From Chryseobacterium sp. JV274 (lineage in GTDB: Bacteria; Bacteroidota; Bacteroidia; Flavobacteriales; Weeksellaceae): a stretch of 64,000 nucleotides of DNA. Shown in pieces: positions 1 to 7,276 of the stretch (position 1 is its first letter; every line of letters begins with the position of its first letter). The DNA lies in assembly GCF_903969135.1 (NCBI RefSeq), contig NZ_LR824569.1:434001-498000 (forward strand). The letters are read 5' to 3'. Position numbers and translations under genes: made by a program. A model generated the notes under the pieces. It was not told the DNA's origin, made no database searches, and was given only the letters and a program-made list of their open reading frames with translations.

Positions 1-293
1 CTTTCTTTCAGGATATTTTCTGCTTTTACACTTCAAAGTCCATGGGAACGTACTGTAATGTATGTTTTTTCAGGATTCAATTCTATATACCGCTCTCTGA
101 TTGTTCCTAATGAAATATTAACAGAACCTTCTATGTGTCCCGTTTCGTATTCTTTTTCAGTTCTCACATCAAGAATGACTGCTCCTTTTTTGATCAGTTC
201 AGGCAATCCGTTATCTAAGGTCTGAAACTGATAAATCCTATACACAATATACAGTATAAAAGCTATTCCACAGAATATAAGCACACTTTTCAT
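1..293 (-). pseudogene. Rhodanese-like protein, active site disrupted, runs off the left edge
   Basis: The readable part starts with one N-terminal membrane helix (residues 3-18), followed by the first half of a rhodanese fold (VILDVRTEKEYETGHIEGSVNI, residues about 39-60, in two runs VILDVRTE and GHIEGSVNI). At the place where rhodaneses carry the active-site loop C-S-H-G-x-R-S, the DNA reads R-S-H-G-L-stop-S. After the TGA the same frame continues as SVKAENILKE to base 1, which is normal rhodanese sequence. Two single transitions (TGT to CGT for the catalytic Cys, CGA to TGA for the Arg) would explain both changes. The start codon overlaps the stop of the DUF3817 gene (ATGA). An intact relative would be a membrane-anchored sulfurtransferase; this copy should be inactive unless the bases are sequencing errors. 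Confidence 0.75.
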
Positions 294-592
294 AGTTTGC
301 TCAGGATTTTTTTGTCAATATAGAATGTTCCAAAAGGAATAAAACAGGCAAGAATTACTTTCCATGTTATTTCTTTAAATTTCCAGCTTTGTTCTACGCC
401 GACACTCAGCGTATTGAACAGAAAAAGCAGGAATAATGTTCCATGAACGGGGCCTATTAATCGTACAAATAATGGGTTCCCCATCCAGTATTTCATAGGA
501 ACGGCAATGCATATTAAACTTAGCAGTGAAATGCCTTCCAGAATCGCCAGAATTCTTAGCCGGCCGATTTTTGTTTTGAATAAATCCATCAT
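290..592 (-). CDS. DUF3817 family small integral membrane protein
   Basis: About 100 residues with three predicted membrane segments (around LAILEGISLLSLICIAVPM, LFVRLIGPVHGTLFLLFLF and WKVILACFIPFGTFYID). The motif GPVHGTLF in the second helix and the LEGISLL start are typical of the DUF3817 family, whose function is unknown. I chose the ATG at 592, two bases after the stop of the upstream gene; a second ATG follows at 589. A longer reading to 637 would overlap the upstream gene and begin with a non-conserved tail. It is the middle gene of a three-gene operon (152-aa membrane protein, this gene, damaged rhodanese) behind a TetR gene. Confidence 0.8.
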   Translation of the reverse strand: MMDLFKTKIGRLRILAILEGISLLSLICIAVPMKYWMGNPLFVRLIGPVHGTLFLLFLFNTLSVGVEQSWKFKEITWKVILACFIPFGTFYIDKKILSKL

Positions 593-594
593 AA

Positions 595-1053
595 TTATCT
601 GAAATAAGGTCTGTTTGCTAAAGGAGAAAAAGGCCACGGAACAGCAATGAAAATAATGATCAGTGCTATAGAAAACCAGATGCCCATGGTTTTAAATTTG
701 TCTTTGTCTGAAGGTTTTCTTTTGGCTAAAGCGGAACCGATAGTGATCATCACAACAGCTGTAATCATCAATGAAATATGAATCAACCCGAAAAACAGGT
801 GTTCAAAAGATTCTTTGGCTTCATTAAAATTTTTCCAAAAATATTGGACCACAGGACTTTTGAAATAGAATATCATTCCGATAATTAATTGTACATGAGC
901 TATTGTAGCCGTCCAGTGTCTCACAGCGTTATCAGTTCCGGTAAATTTCCTGTCGGAGGAATATCCTTTATAAGAGCGGAAGATTGCATACATCAGGCTT
1001 ATTAAAACCAGCCAGCGGGTCTGAGAATGTAAAAAAGTTAAGGTTTGATACAT
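595..1053 (-). CDS. Four-helix membrane protein, cytochrome-b-like, function unknown
   Basis: 152 residues with four hydrophobic helices (about residues 12-26, 47-65, 83-106 and 124-141). Conserved-looking His residues in helices (LTFLHSQTRWL, RHWTATIAHVQL, EHLFFGLIHISLM) resemble the arrangement in small di-haem cytochrome-b-like membrane proteins, so haem or quinone interaction is possible but unproven. The family occurs in Flavobacteriia without an assigned role. It is the first gene of the operon 1053 to 1; its start lies 33 bases from a perfect 24-bp palindrome that is a good TetR-type operator candidate. The ATG at 1053 gives a sensible N-terminus ahead of the first helix. Confidence 0.7.
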   Translation of the reverse strand: MYQTLTFLHSQTRWLVLISLMYAIFRSYKGYSSDRKFTGTDNAVRHWTATIAHVQLIIGMIFYFKSPVVQYFWKNFNEAKESFEHLFFGLIHISLMITAVVMITIGSALAKRKPSDKDKFKTMGIWFSIALIIIFIAVPWPFSPLANRPYFR

Positions 1054-1086
1054 TGTTTATTTTTTTGAACAGAGCAAAGGTATAAT

Positions 1087-1110
1087 AAAAACATACTAAT
1101 TAGTATGTTT
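1087..1110. promoter_or_regulatory. 24-bp perfect palindrome, probable TetR-family operator
   Basis: The half-site AAAACATACTAA is followed directly by its exact reverse complement TTAGTATGTTTT. It lies between the stop of the TetR gene (1124) and the start of the 152-aa membrane protein gene (1053). The core ACATACTAATTAGTATGT has the length and symmetry of TetR-family operators. The likely reading is autoregulation or control of the downstream membrane/rhodanese operon by the adjacent TetR protein. An AT-rich transcription terminator is the alternative, but there is little GC in the stem. Confidence 0.6.
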
Positions 1111-1123
1111 TTAGTCAAAAAAA

Positions 1124-1714
1124 TTATTGAAGGGTTTTAAAATACGATTTAAGTCCTTTTAAATAAACAAGATATACCTCTTTAGAATTTTCAACTTTTC
1201 CAAGGTTTCGGACACCCCAATAGCCGGAAATGACAAAAATGCTTACTTCTCTTGCACTTATATCTTTCTTAATGATTCCTGCTTCCTTACCTTTTTCTAT
1301 ACTTTCTGCGAAAGCATTTTCCCATTCTTTTGAAAGTTCGTGCAAAGCTTGAGTAAAGGCGTTGTGCCATGGCGCCATTTGCTGTACAAAATTAGAAGTA
1401 GGACAGCCATATTCAACTTTTAAAAAGTCAGTTTCCATCAGAAGGTTGTAGATGATCTCATAAATATTATCCAATGGATTTTTATTATTCTGAAGAGATT
1501 CAATGAAGTTGCGTCTGAAATTGGGTTTCATCAATTCATTGATAATAGCCAGTCCCATTTCATCTTTGGTTTTAAAATGATAATAAAAGGCCCCCTTCGT
1601 CACCTGAGTCGTTGCAATAATCTCATCAATGCTTGTAGTCTGGAAACCTTTCACATAGATCAATTCGAACGCTTTCTGGAGAATAGTAAGACGGGTAGCT
1701 TCTGATTTCTTCAT
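1124..1714 (-). CDS. TetR/AcrR family transcriptional regulator
   Basis: 196 residues. The N-terminal HTH (TRLTILQKAFELIYVKGF at residues 7-24, then TSIDEIIATTQVTKGAFYYHFKTKDEM to about 53) is a textbook TetR DNA-binding domain; the C-terminal ligand domain has the TetR_C pattern seen in AcrR-like repressors (cysteine in VEYGCPTSNF, residue about 104). It is expected to be a dimeric repressor that is released by a small molecule. It is divergent from an MFS exporter at 1864 and upstream of a small membrane-protein operon on its own strand, so either could be its target; the perfect palindrome at 1087-1110 favours the latter. Start ATG at 1714 matches the usual TetR N-terminus. Confidence 0.93.
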   Translation of the reverse strand: MKKSEATRLTILQKAFELIYVKGFQTTSIDEIIATTQVTKGAFYYHFKTKDEMGLAIINELMKPNFRRNFIESLQNNKNPLDNIYEIIYNLLMETDFLKVEYGCPTSNFVQQMAPWHNAFTQALHELSKEWENAFAESIEKGKEAGIIKKDISAREVSIFVISGYWGVRNLGKVENSKEVYLVYLKGLKSYFKTLQ

Positions 1715-1826
1715 TAAAATAGCTGATTATTCTACAAAGGAACAAATTTTAAATTTAAAATAAAACTATCATTATTATGATACATTGATACAATTTAAAT
1801 AATTTTTATAATACAATTATTCGTCG

Positions 1827-1834
1827 GAAATTTG
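1827..1834 (+). promoter_or_regulatory. Candidate -7 element GAAATTTG for the MFS gene
   Basis: GAAATTTG matches seven of eight positions of the Bacteroidota -7 consensus TAnnTTTG and ends 29 bases before the ATG at 1864. The same octamer precedes the genes at 11655, 17181 and 20111 in this window, which supports it as a local promoter variant. No convincing -33 element was identified. Confidence 0.45.
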
Positions 1835-1863
1835 CCTTGTCAATATCAACAAAATACAAGACA

Positions 1864-3081
1864 ATGAATTATCAAAAAGAAATACAGATTAATACTGCAA
1901 CACAGGCTGCTAAAAAAGGTCTCCCTGCAGCTTTATGGGCATTAACGATAAGTGCCTTTGGAATAGGAACTACGGAATTTGTAATTGTAGGCCTGCTTCC
2001 AACAGTAGCTTCTGATTTAGGGATCACGATTCCTTCAGCAGGACTGTTGGTAAGTCTTTATGCGATAGGAGTAGCTATTGGGGCTCCGGTATTAACAGCA
2101 TTAACGGGGAAAATTCCACGCAAGACACTTTTGGTTTCCATCATGCTGTTGTTTGTTATCGGAAACGGTCTGGCATCTATTGCCCCCGGCTTTATTACTT
2201 TAGTGCTGGCAAGAATCCTCACGGGATTTGCTCATGGGGTTTATTTTTCCATTGGTTCTACCATTGCAGCCTCATTAGTTCCTGAGGAGAAACGAGCAAC
2301 TGCCATTTCCATTATGTTTGCCGGGCTTACACTCGCCATTGTAACAGGAGTTCCGCTAGGAACTTTCATAGGACAGCATTTTGGTTGGAGAGCAACTTTC
2401 ATTGGGGTTTCAATCCTTGGGATTATTGGATTAATTGCCAGTTTATTATTGGTTCCCAACAACCTGAAAAATGGAAAAACAGCTTCTTTAAAAAGTCAGT
2501 TTAAGGTATTGGGAAACAGACGTCTGATTTTTGCCTTTTTAATGACAGCTATGGGATACGGAGGAACATTTGTAGTTTTTACTTATCTGTCACCTATTTT
2601 ACAGAAAATTACAGGGTTTCAGGAGTCAACCGTCACTTTTATCCTTTTGATTTATGGAATTGCCATTGCCCTGGGAAATCTTGTTGGAGGAAAAATTGCA
2701 AATAAAAATCCTCTAAAAGCCCTTCTATGGATGTTTGCTGCCCAGGGATTGATATTGCTTGCATTTTATTTTACTGTAAGCAGTCCGGTATTAAGTATTA
2801 TTACACTTTTCTTTTTAGGAGCATTATCATTTGCTTCCGTTCCCGGGCTTCAGCTATTAGTGGTACAGATTGCAGAGAAAGAACTTCCGGGAACTGAGGA
2901 TGTAGCTTCAGGGATTAATATTGCTGCCTTTAATATGGGTATTGCAATCGGATCTTATGTGGGAGGAATGATTGTGACCTCCTCATTAGGATTGGCGAGT
3001 ACACCTTGGATTGGAGCTTTATTTTTGGTGGTCACCGTATTGATTACTCTATACAGTATCCGTTTAAGCAAGAAAAATTAA
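1864..3081 (+). CDS. MFS transporter, DHA1 family (AraJ/PbuE-like efflux)
   Basis: About 405 residues with 12 predicted membrane helices. The first helix carries ISAFGIGTTEFVIVGLLPTVASDLG, typical of arabinose-efflux/chloramphenicol-exporter type DHA1 proteins (shown here as AFGIGTTEF and VGLLP), and motif A-like TALTGKIPRKTLL lies in the loop after helix 2. These are proton-driven exporters in the inner membrane, often of drugs, nucleosides or sugars; the substrate cannot be told. I use ATG 1864 (MNYQKE) instead of 1837 because 1837 would lie only 3 bases after the candidate -7 element. Divergent from the TetR gene. A strong hairpin follows at 3111-3147. Confidence 0.88.
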   Translation: MNYQKEIQINTATQAAKKGLPAALWALTISAFGIGTTEFVIVGLLPTVASDLGITIPSAGLLVSLYAIGVAIGAPVLTALTGKIPRKTLLVSIMLLFVIGNGLASIAPGFITLVLARILTGFAHGVYFSIGSTIAASLVPEEKRATAISIMFAGLTLAIVTGVPLGTFIGQHFGWRATFIGVSILGIIGLIASLLLVPNNLKNGKTASLKSQFKVLGNRRLIFAFLMTAMGYGGTFVVFTYLSPILQKITGFQESTVTFILLIYGIAIALGNLVGGKIANKNPLKALLWMFAAQGLILLAFYFTVSSPVLSIITLFFLGALSFASVPGLQLLVVQIAEKELPGTEDVASGINIAAFNMGIAIGSYVGGMIVTSSLGLASTPWIGALFLVVTVLITLYSIRLSKKN

Positions 3082-3110
3082 AATTTTACTAATCATTTTA
3101 TTTTAGTGAG

Positions 3111-3147
3111 CAATCCTTGTCAAGGTTTAAAACCTTGACAAGGATTG
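3111..3147. repeat. Near-perfect 37-bp hairpin after MFS gene
   Basis: Arms of 18 bases (CAATCCTTGTCAAGGTTT and its exact complement) flank a single central base. It lies 30 bases beyond the MFS stop. There is no T-run right after it, so it is more likely a dispersed palindromic repeat than a classic terminator, although it could stop or protect the transcript 3' end. Confidence 0.6.
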
Positions 3148-3170
3148 ATAAATGAAGAAGGTGGTGTTAT

Positions 3171-3194
3171 AAAGGCAGATAAAAACCTGCCTTT
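3171..3194 (+). terminator. Candidate terminator between convergent MFS and pdeM
   Basis: Stem AAAGGCAG / CTGCCTTT with an 8-base A-rich loop, followed by ATTCTG. The T-tract is short, so the termination strength is uncertain. It sits between convergent genes ending at 3081 (+) and 3220 (-). Confidence 0.5.
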
Positions 3195-3219
3195 ATTCTG
3201 TTTATATTAAAAAGCTTTA

Positions 3220-3864
3220 TCAAATTTCATAAATCTCAGCATCTGTAAACACAAAAAATGTACTTTTCTTAGGTAAATTTTTAGTATCCAATCCTGTAAA
3301 TTCACTGAAAGCCGGAAGTAATAACTGATTGCTGCTGAGCGCAAAGCAGGGAAGCCTGATATTTTTTACAGCAGAATTCAGCACAATTCCGGGATGAATA
3401 TGTCCGGTAACCTGAAATCCGGATCTGGCTGTATCAAAATCGTGAATAAAGGTAATACCATCTACTTCCAGCCATTCAGATTTGTGATGGAAACATAATT
3501 TTTTCTCCAATGCTTCCGGGATTCGGTCATGATTTCCTTCAATAAGATAAAATTGTAGATTGGGATATTGGTTTTTCCATGTACAGAATTCATCCACATC
3601 AGAATTGTCCCCTGCATGAAGCAGATCTCCAACTACAATAAATTTTTCAGGCTGAAAGAATTCAATCAGTGCTGATAATCTTTCCAGATCGCTTTTCATA
3701 ATATGGTTGGCCAGTGCAATACCATTTTTTCGGAAATGCGCTGTTTTTCCGATATGAAGATCAGAAAGGATAAGGGCTTTTTCCCTTTCCCGGAATACCG
3801 CACGCTGATTGGTCAGAATGAAAGTTTCATTTTGGACAGAAATGCTTTTGGTTGCTATAAACAC
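3220..3864 (-). CDS. pdeM: Ligase-associated DNA damage response endonuclease PdeM
   Basis: 214 residues of a calcineurin-like metallophosphoesterase. The metal-binding motifs are visible in order: SDLHIGK (about 34-40), GDLLHAGDNSD (about 99-109), EGNHDR (about 129) and TGHIHPG (about 172). PdeM is a standing member of the bacterial four-gene DNA repair set with a DEXH helicase, an ATP-dependent ligase and an MBL exonuclease, all of which are encoded just upstream on the same strand here, separated only by gpmA. In the family it is thought to process DNA ends in the cytoplasm. The context makes the assignment firm; whether it is nuclease or phosphatase in vivo is not decided by sequence. Confidence 0.92.
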   Translation of the reverse strand: MFIATKSISVQNETFILTNQRAVFREREKALILSDLHIGKTAHFRKNGIALANHIMKSDLERLSALIEFFQPEKFIVVGDLLHAGDNSDVDEFCTWKNQYPNLQFYLIEGNHDRIPEALEKKLCFHHKSEWLEVDGITFIHDFDTARSGFQVTGHIHPGIVLNSAVKNIRLPCFALSSNQLLLPAFSEFTGLDTKNLPKKSTFFVFTDAEIYEI

Positions 3865-3913
3865 GCTTTATAATTGAAAATTTAATGTTTAAAATTACGT
3901 TATATTAATTGAA

Positions 3914-4516
3914 TCAGCTGACTTTCCGGCTTACACGAAACTTTTCATCAAAAACATAAGTCAGTGGAAAGCCTGTAGCTATTTCTCTTTCTAAAATTTC
4001 TTCAGGAGACAGATGTTCAAGGTACATGATCAGTGCGCGGAGACTATTTCCATGAGCGACAATCAATACATTTTCACCCTTTTTTAATAATGGTCTTATC
4101 TGGCTTTCAAAATAGGGAATTACTCTGTTGTACGTATCTTTAAGACTTTCTCCGCCCGGCGGAACTACATCAAATGATCTGCGCCAGGTATGAACCTGTT
4201 CATCACCATATTTCAGAGCGGTTTCTGCTTTATTTAATCCTTCCAGATTTCCGTAAGAACGCTCATTGAGCGCTTTATCTTTAACGATTGGTATATTGGG
4301 GTTTCCTATTTCATTCAGGATGATGGATAAGGTATGCTGTGCTCTGATCAATGCAGAAGTGAAAGCAATATCTATTTTTTCTCCTTTTAAAGCAAGACCT
4401 GCTTTTTTTGCTTCTTCAATACCGGCTTCAGTTATATCGATATCTTTCCACCCTGTAAATCTGTTTTCCAGATTCCAGAGTGACTGTCCGTGGCGGACTA
4501 AGAACAATTTTTCCAT
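3914..4516 (-). CDS. gpmA: 2,3-bisphosphoglycerate-dependent phosphoglycerate mutase
   Basis: 200 residues of the histidine-phosphatase fold. The RHG motif FLVRHGQS gives the phosphorylated His9; the second His155 is in VAHGNSLR, and the acid residue E85 is in LNERSYG. The segment [12 protein letters not shown] (about 21-32) and the [14 protein letters not shown] region are specific for dPGM over general phosphatases. It interconverts 3- and 2-phosphoglycerate in glycolysis in the cytoplasm. It is shorter than the 250-aa E. coli enzyme, as in other compact dPGMs. Its place between pdeM and the helicase gene of the DNA repair set is odd; about 120 bases upstream are free of genes, so it may have its own promoter. 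Confidence 0.93.
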   Translation of the reverse strand: MEKLFLVRHGQSLWNLENRFTGWKDIDITEAGIEEAKKAGLALKGEKIDIAFTSALIRAQHTLSIILNEIGNPNIPIVKDKALNERSYGNLEGLNKAETALKYGDEQVHTWRRSFDVVPPGGESLKDTYNRVIPYFESQIRPLLKKGENVLIVAHGNSLRALIMYLEHLSPEEILEREIATGFPLTYVFDEKFRVSRKVS

Positions 4517-4637
4517 TTTAAATTTTATTTAAACTTCTGAGAAGCTATACTCTAAGTTACGATGATTATTTAAACTTATCAAGAAAATTAACTTAGAATA
4601 TTAGGCTAAGAATAAGATTAAATTTCACTGAATTTAT

Positions 4638-7091
4638 TTACGAAATATCACTTATATTGGAGAGTTTCAGCATTCTTTTAATTCTTGCATCAAGTCCTTC
4701 ACTGGAAAGTGTTTGTCTCAGACTGTCTACTTTGATCGGGAAACTGAGTGGAGTAAAGGAACGGGAATGTTTTAGAATAATTTCAGACTTTTCAATCCTT
4801 TTAAAAGCTTCTACAAGCCGCTGTTCCTGAAGTTGCATGTTAAAGACTTCCGTATAGGCCTGTTTTATTAAAAAATGATTGGAATCATGTTCTTCCAGTA
4901 CTTTAAAAATAAGCCCGGCTGAACTCTGCAATGATTTGTTGGAGCGCTGCTGCCCGGCATAGTTTTGAATTACCATTCCTGAAATTACGGCAATATCTCT
5001 GAATTTTCTTCTCGCCATTTCAGCAGAATTGATACTTGCAATCACATCGTTCATCAGATTATCTCTGGTTAAAATCTGCTGCAGATTATCTTCATTAAGC
5101 GGTATTTCTTTATCACTGAACAGCTCGAATCCATAATCATTCATTGCCATCGAAAAGGAAATAGGGGCCAGTTTTGAGATACGATAGGCAATCAGTGCGG
5201 CCATTACTTCATGCACCAGACGGCCTTCAAAAGGATACATAAACAAATGATATCCTTCACGGTTTTTAATCATTTCCACCAGGAATTCGCCTTCTTTGGG
5301 GATATGAGAGTTCTTTTCCTGATTGATGAGCAATGGATGTAAAAATTTCAGTTCTTTTTCGGAAGCTTTCGGGTTTAAGGCATGGGAGAGCTTTTCTCTT
5401 AAAAAATGTCCCAGATTGGTACTTAAAGGCAATCTTCCGCCAAGATAACTCGGAACCAGTGCTCTTCCTTTGGCTGCTCTTACATAAACGGTCATATCTT
5501 TGATCATTGCAACCTCCAGCGTGCGCCCGGCCAGAATAAATTTTTCCTCTTTTTTCAATTTTGAAATAAAATATTCTTCAATCATTCCGATATACCCTCC
5601 GGAAATAAATTTCACCTTCAGCATAGCATCACTTACAATCACACCCATATTCATCCGGTGAAGCATAGCGATCTTTCTTGAAGTGACTTTATAAAGACCA
5701 TCTTCCATAATGACAACCTTATGAAACTCTTCATAGCTTTTCAACACACTGCCGCCAATGGTAAGAAATTCAAGAATACTTTTCCATTCTTTATCGAGTA
5801 TTTCCTGGAAGGCATAAACTTTTTTGATTCTTTCATAGAGTTCATCAGGATAAAAACCATCGCCAACGGCAAGTGTCATCAGAAACTGAACCAAAACATC
5901 AAAACATAAGACCTGTGGTTCTCTGGGCTCAACGACTTTCTGTTTTACAGCTTCTTTTAAAGCAGAAACTTCAATCAGTTCCAAAGAATGGGTGGGAACA
6001 CAATAGATTCTGGAGGTTTCAAAAGGGGAGTGCCCACTGCGTCCTGCTCTTTGAAGGAACCGCGCAACACCTTTGGCGGATCCTACCTGAATAACAGTAT
6101 CCACAGGTTTAAAATCAATACCAAGATCCAGCGATGATGTGGAGACCACTGCTTTTAATTTGCCGGAACTTAGATTTTCTTCAATCCAGATTCTCAAATG
6201 GGCATCAATGGAACTGTGATGAATCGCGATCTGTCCTGCAAAATCAGGGTGAGCATCCAGCAAAAGCTGATACCACATTTCACTCTGGCTTCTTGTATTC
6301 GTAAATACAATGGTGGATTTTGATTCAAGAATAATCGGAACAACTTTATCTGCGAGTTTGTTTCCGAGGTGCCCTGCCCAGGGTAATATTTCGATTTCAT
6401 CCGGAAAAACCGGGAGAATATCTATCTTTTTGTGCTCTTTGGCTGTGATTTTTGTCTTTTTGCTCTCATAAGGAATAAGAACTTCCATGGCTTCATCCAG
6501 ATTTCCGATGGTCGCTGTAATCCCCCAGATTTTAATCTTGGGAACATATTTCCTAAGCTGGGAAATGGCGAGTTCCACCATAACCCCACGTTTTGAACCC
6601 AGTAATTCATGCCACTCATCCACAGCGACACATTTCATATCTCTGAAAAAAGGTTCATTATTTTTCTGAGCGAGAAGCAAATGGAGGCTTTCCGGAGTTA
6701 CAACCAGAATTTCGGGCATTTTCTTTATCTGCTGCTGTCGTACTTTCGGATCGGTATCTCCGTTTCTTACGCCTACAGTCCAATCGAGTCCTATTTCATC
6801 AATAGCCTCCTGCATGGCTTTCGCAATATCTTTGGATAAAGATCGGAGTGGAGTAATCCAGATCATTTTCAAGCCTTTTTTATAGCTTTCAGGATGATTC
6901 AGGAAGTCTGAAACTAAGGCTAAAAAGACCGAAAAAGTTTTTCCGAAACCGGTAGGAGCTACGACCATTCCGCTGTAGCCGTTTCCAAATTTCTTCCAGG
7001 TTTCCAACTGGAATTTAAAAGGGGCAATACCTTTATCGGTCATCCATTGTTGGATGATCTTAAATCCGTCGGTATGTTCAAAAGCTGCCAA
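4638..7091 (-). CDS. Ligase-associated DNA damage response DEXH-box helicase (Lhr family)
   Basis: About 817 residues of an Lhr-like superfamily 2 helicase. Walker A is APTGFGKTFS; the DEXH box is VDEWHELLG; motif III is ITATIGN; motif VI is FLQRAGRSGHS. An Lhr winged-helix/core C-terminal region follows. It should unwind DNA or DNA:RNA in repair together with the ligase, exonuclease and PdeM encoded around it. No ATG precedes the domain: the open frame continues to a TTG at 7166, but everything before about 7110 lies in a palindromic intergenic repeat. I therefore place the start at TTG 7091, just ahead of the conserved TDGFKIIQQWM segment. The true N-terminus is uncertain and may have been changed by the repeat. 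Confidence 0.9.
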   Translation of the reverse strand: MAAFEHTDGFKIIQQWMTDKGIAPFKFQLETWKKFGNGYSGMVVAPTGFGKTFSVFLALVSDFLNHPESYKKGLKMIWITPLRSLSKDIAKAMQEAIDEIGLDWTVGVRNGDTDPKVRQQQIKKMPEILVVTPESLHLLLAQKNNEPFFRDMKCVAVDEWHELLGSKRGVMVELAISQLRKYVPKIKIWGITATIGNLDEAMEVLIPYESKKTKITAKEHKKIDILPVFPDEIEILPWAGHLGNKLADKVVPIILESKSTIVFTNTRSQSEMWYQLLLDAHPDFAGQIAIHHSSIDAHLRIWIEENLSSGKLKAVVSTSSLDLGIDFKPVDTVIQVGSAKGVARFLQRAGRSGHSPFETSRIYCVPTHSLELIEVSALKEAVKQKVVEPREPQVLCFDVLVQFLMTLAVGDGFYPDELYERIKKVYAFQEILDKEWKSILEFLTIGGSVLKSYEEFHKVVIMEDGLYKVTSRKIAMLHRMNMGVIVSDAMLKVKFISGGYIGMIEEYFISKLKKEEKFILAGRTLEVAMIKDMTVYVRAAKGRALVPSYLGGRLPLSTNLGHFLREKLSHALNPKASEKELKFLHPLLINQEKNSHIPKEGEFLVEMIKNREGYHLFMYPFEGRLVHEVMAALIAYRISKLAPISFSMAMNDYGFELFSDKEIPLNEDNLQQILTRDNLMNDVIASINSAEMARRKFRDIAVISGMVIQNYAGQQRSNKSLQSSAGLIFKVLEEHDSNHFLIKQAYTEVFNMQLQEQRLVEAFKRIEKSEIILKHSRSFTPLSFPIKVDSLRQTLSSEGLDARIKRMLKLSNISDIS

Positions 7092-7111
7092 TTTATATTT
7101 TGATTTAAATG

Positions 7112-7272
7112 TTAACGCAATAGACGCTAAGAGTTTATATTCGTTTTTAATGTTTTTCGATCGCAAAGGCGTTTTACTTAGCGAAGACTATACTTTATTA
7201 TGGCTGAACGCAGTGCCTTTGCGATCAAAAAATACTCACAAACAACATGAAAACTTAGCGTCTTTGCGTTAA
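7112..7272. repeat. 161-bp palindromic intergenic repeat, family 1 copy A
   Basis: Outer arms TTAACGCAATAGACGCTAAG (7112-7131) and CTTAGCGTCTTTGCGTTAA (7254-7272) pair with one indel and one mismatch region; inner arms GATCGCAAAGGC (7159-7170) and GCCTTTGCGATC (7215-7226) are exact complements. It has the same architecture and nearly the same size as the copy at 48419-48581. No transposase is present, so it is MITE/REP-like. It fills the gap between the ligase stop and the helicase start. Confidence 0.8.
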
Positions 7273-7276
7273 AATA

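Noticed and set aside
2241..2462. Antisense open frames inside real genes (for example opposite the MFS, helicase and bioB genes)
   Set aside because: They mirror strongly conserved genes on the other strand and have no domain signature of their own.
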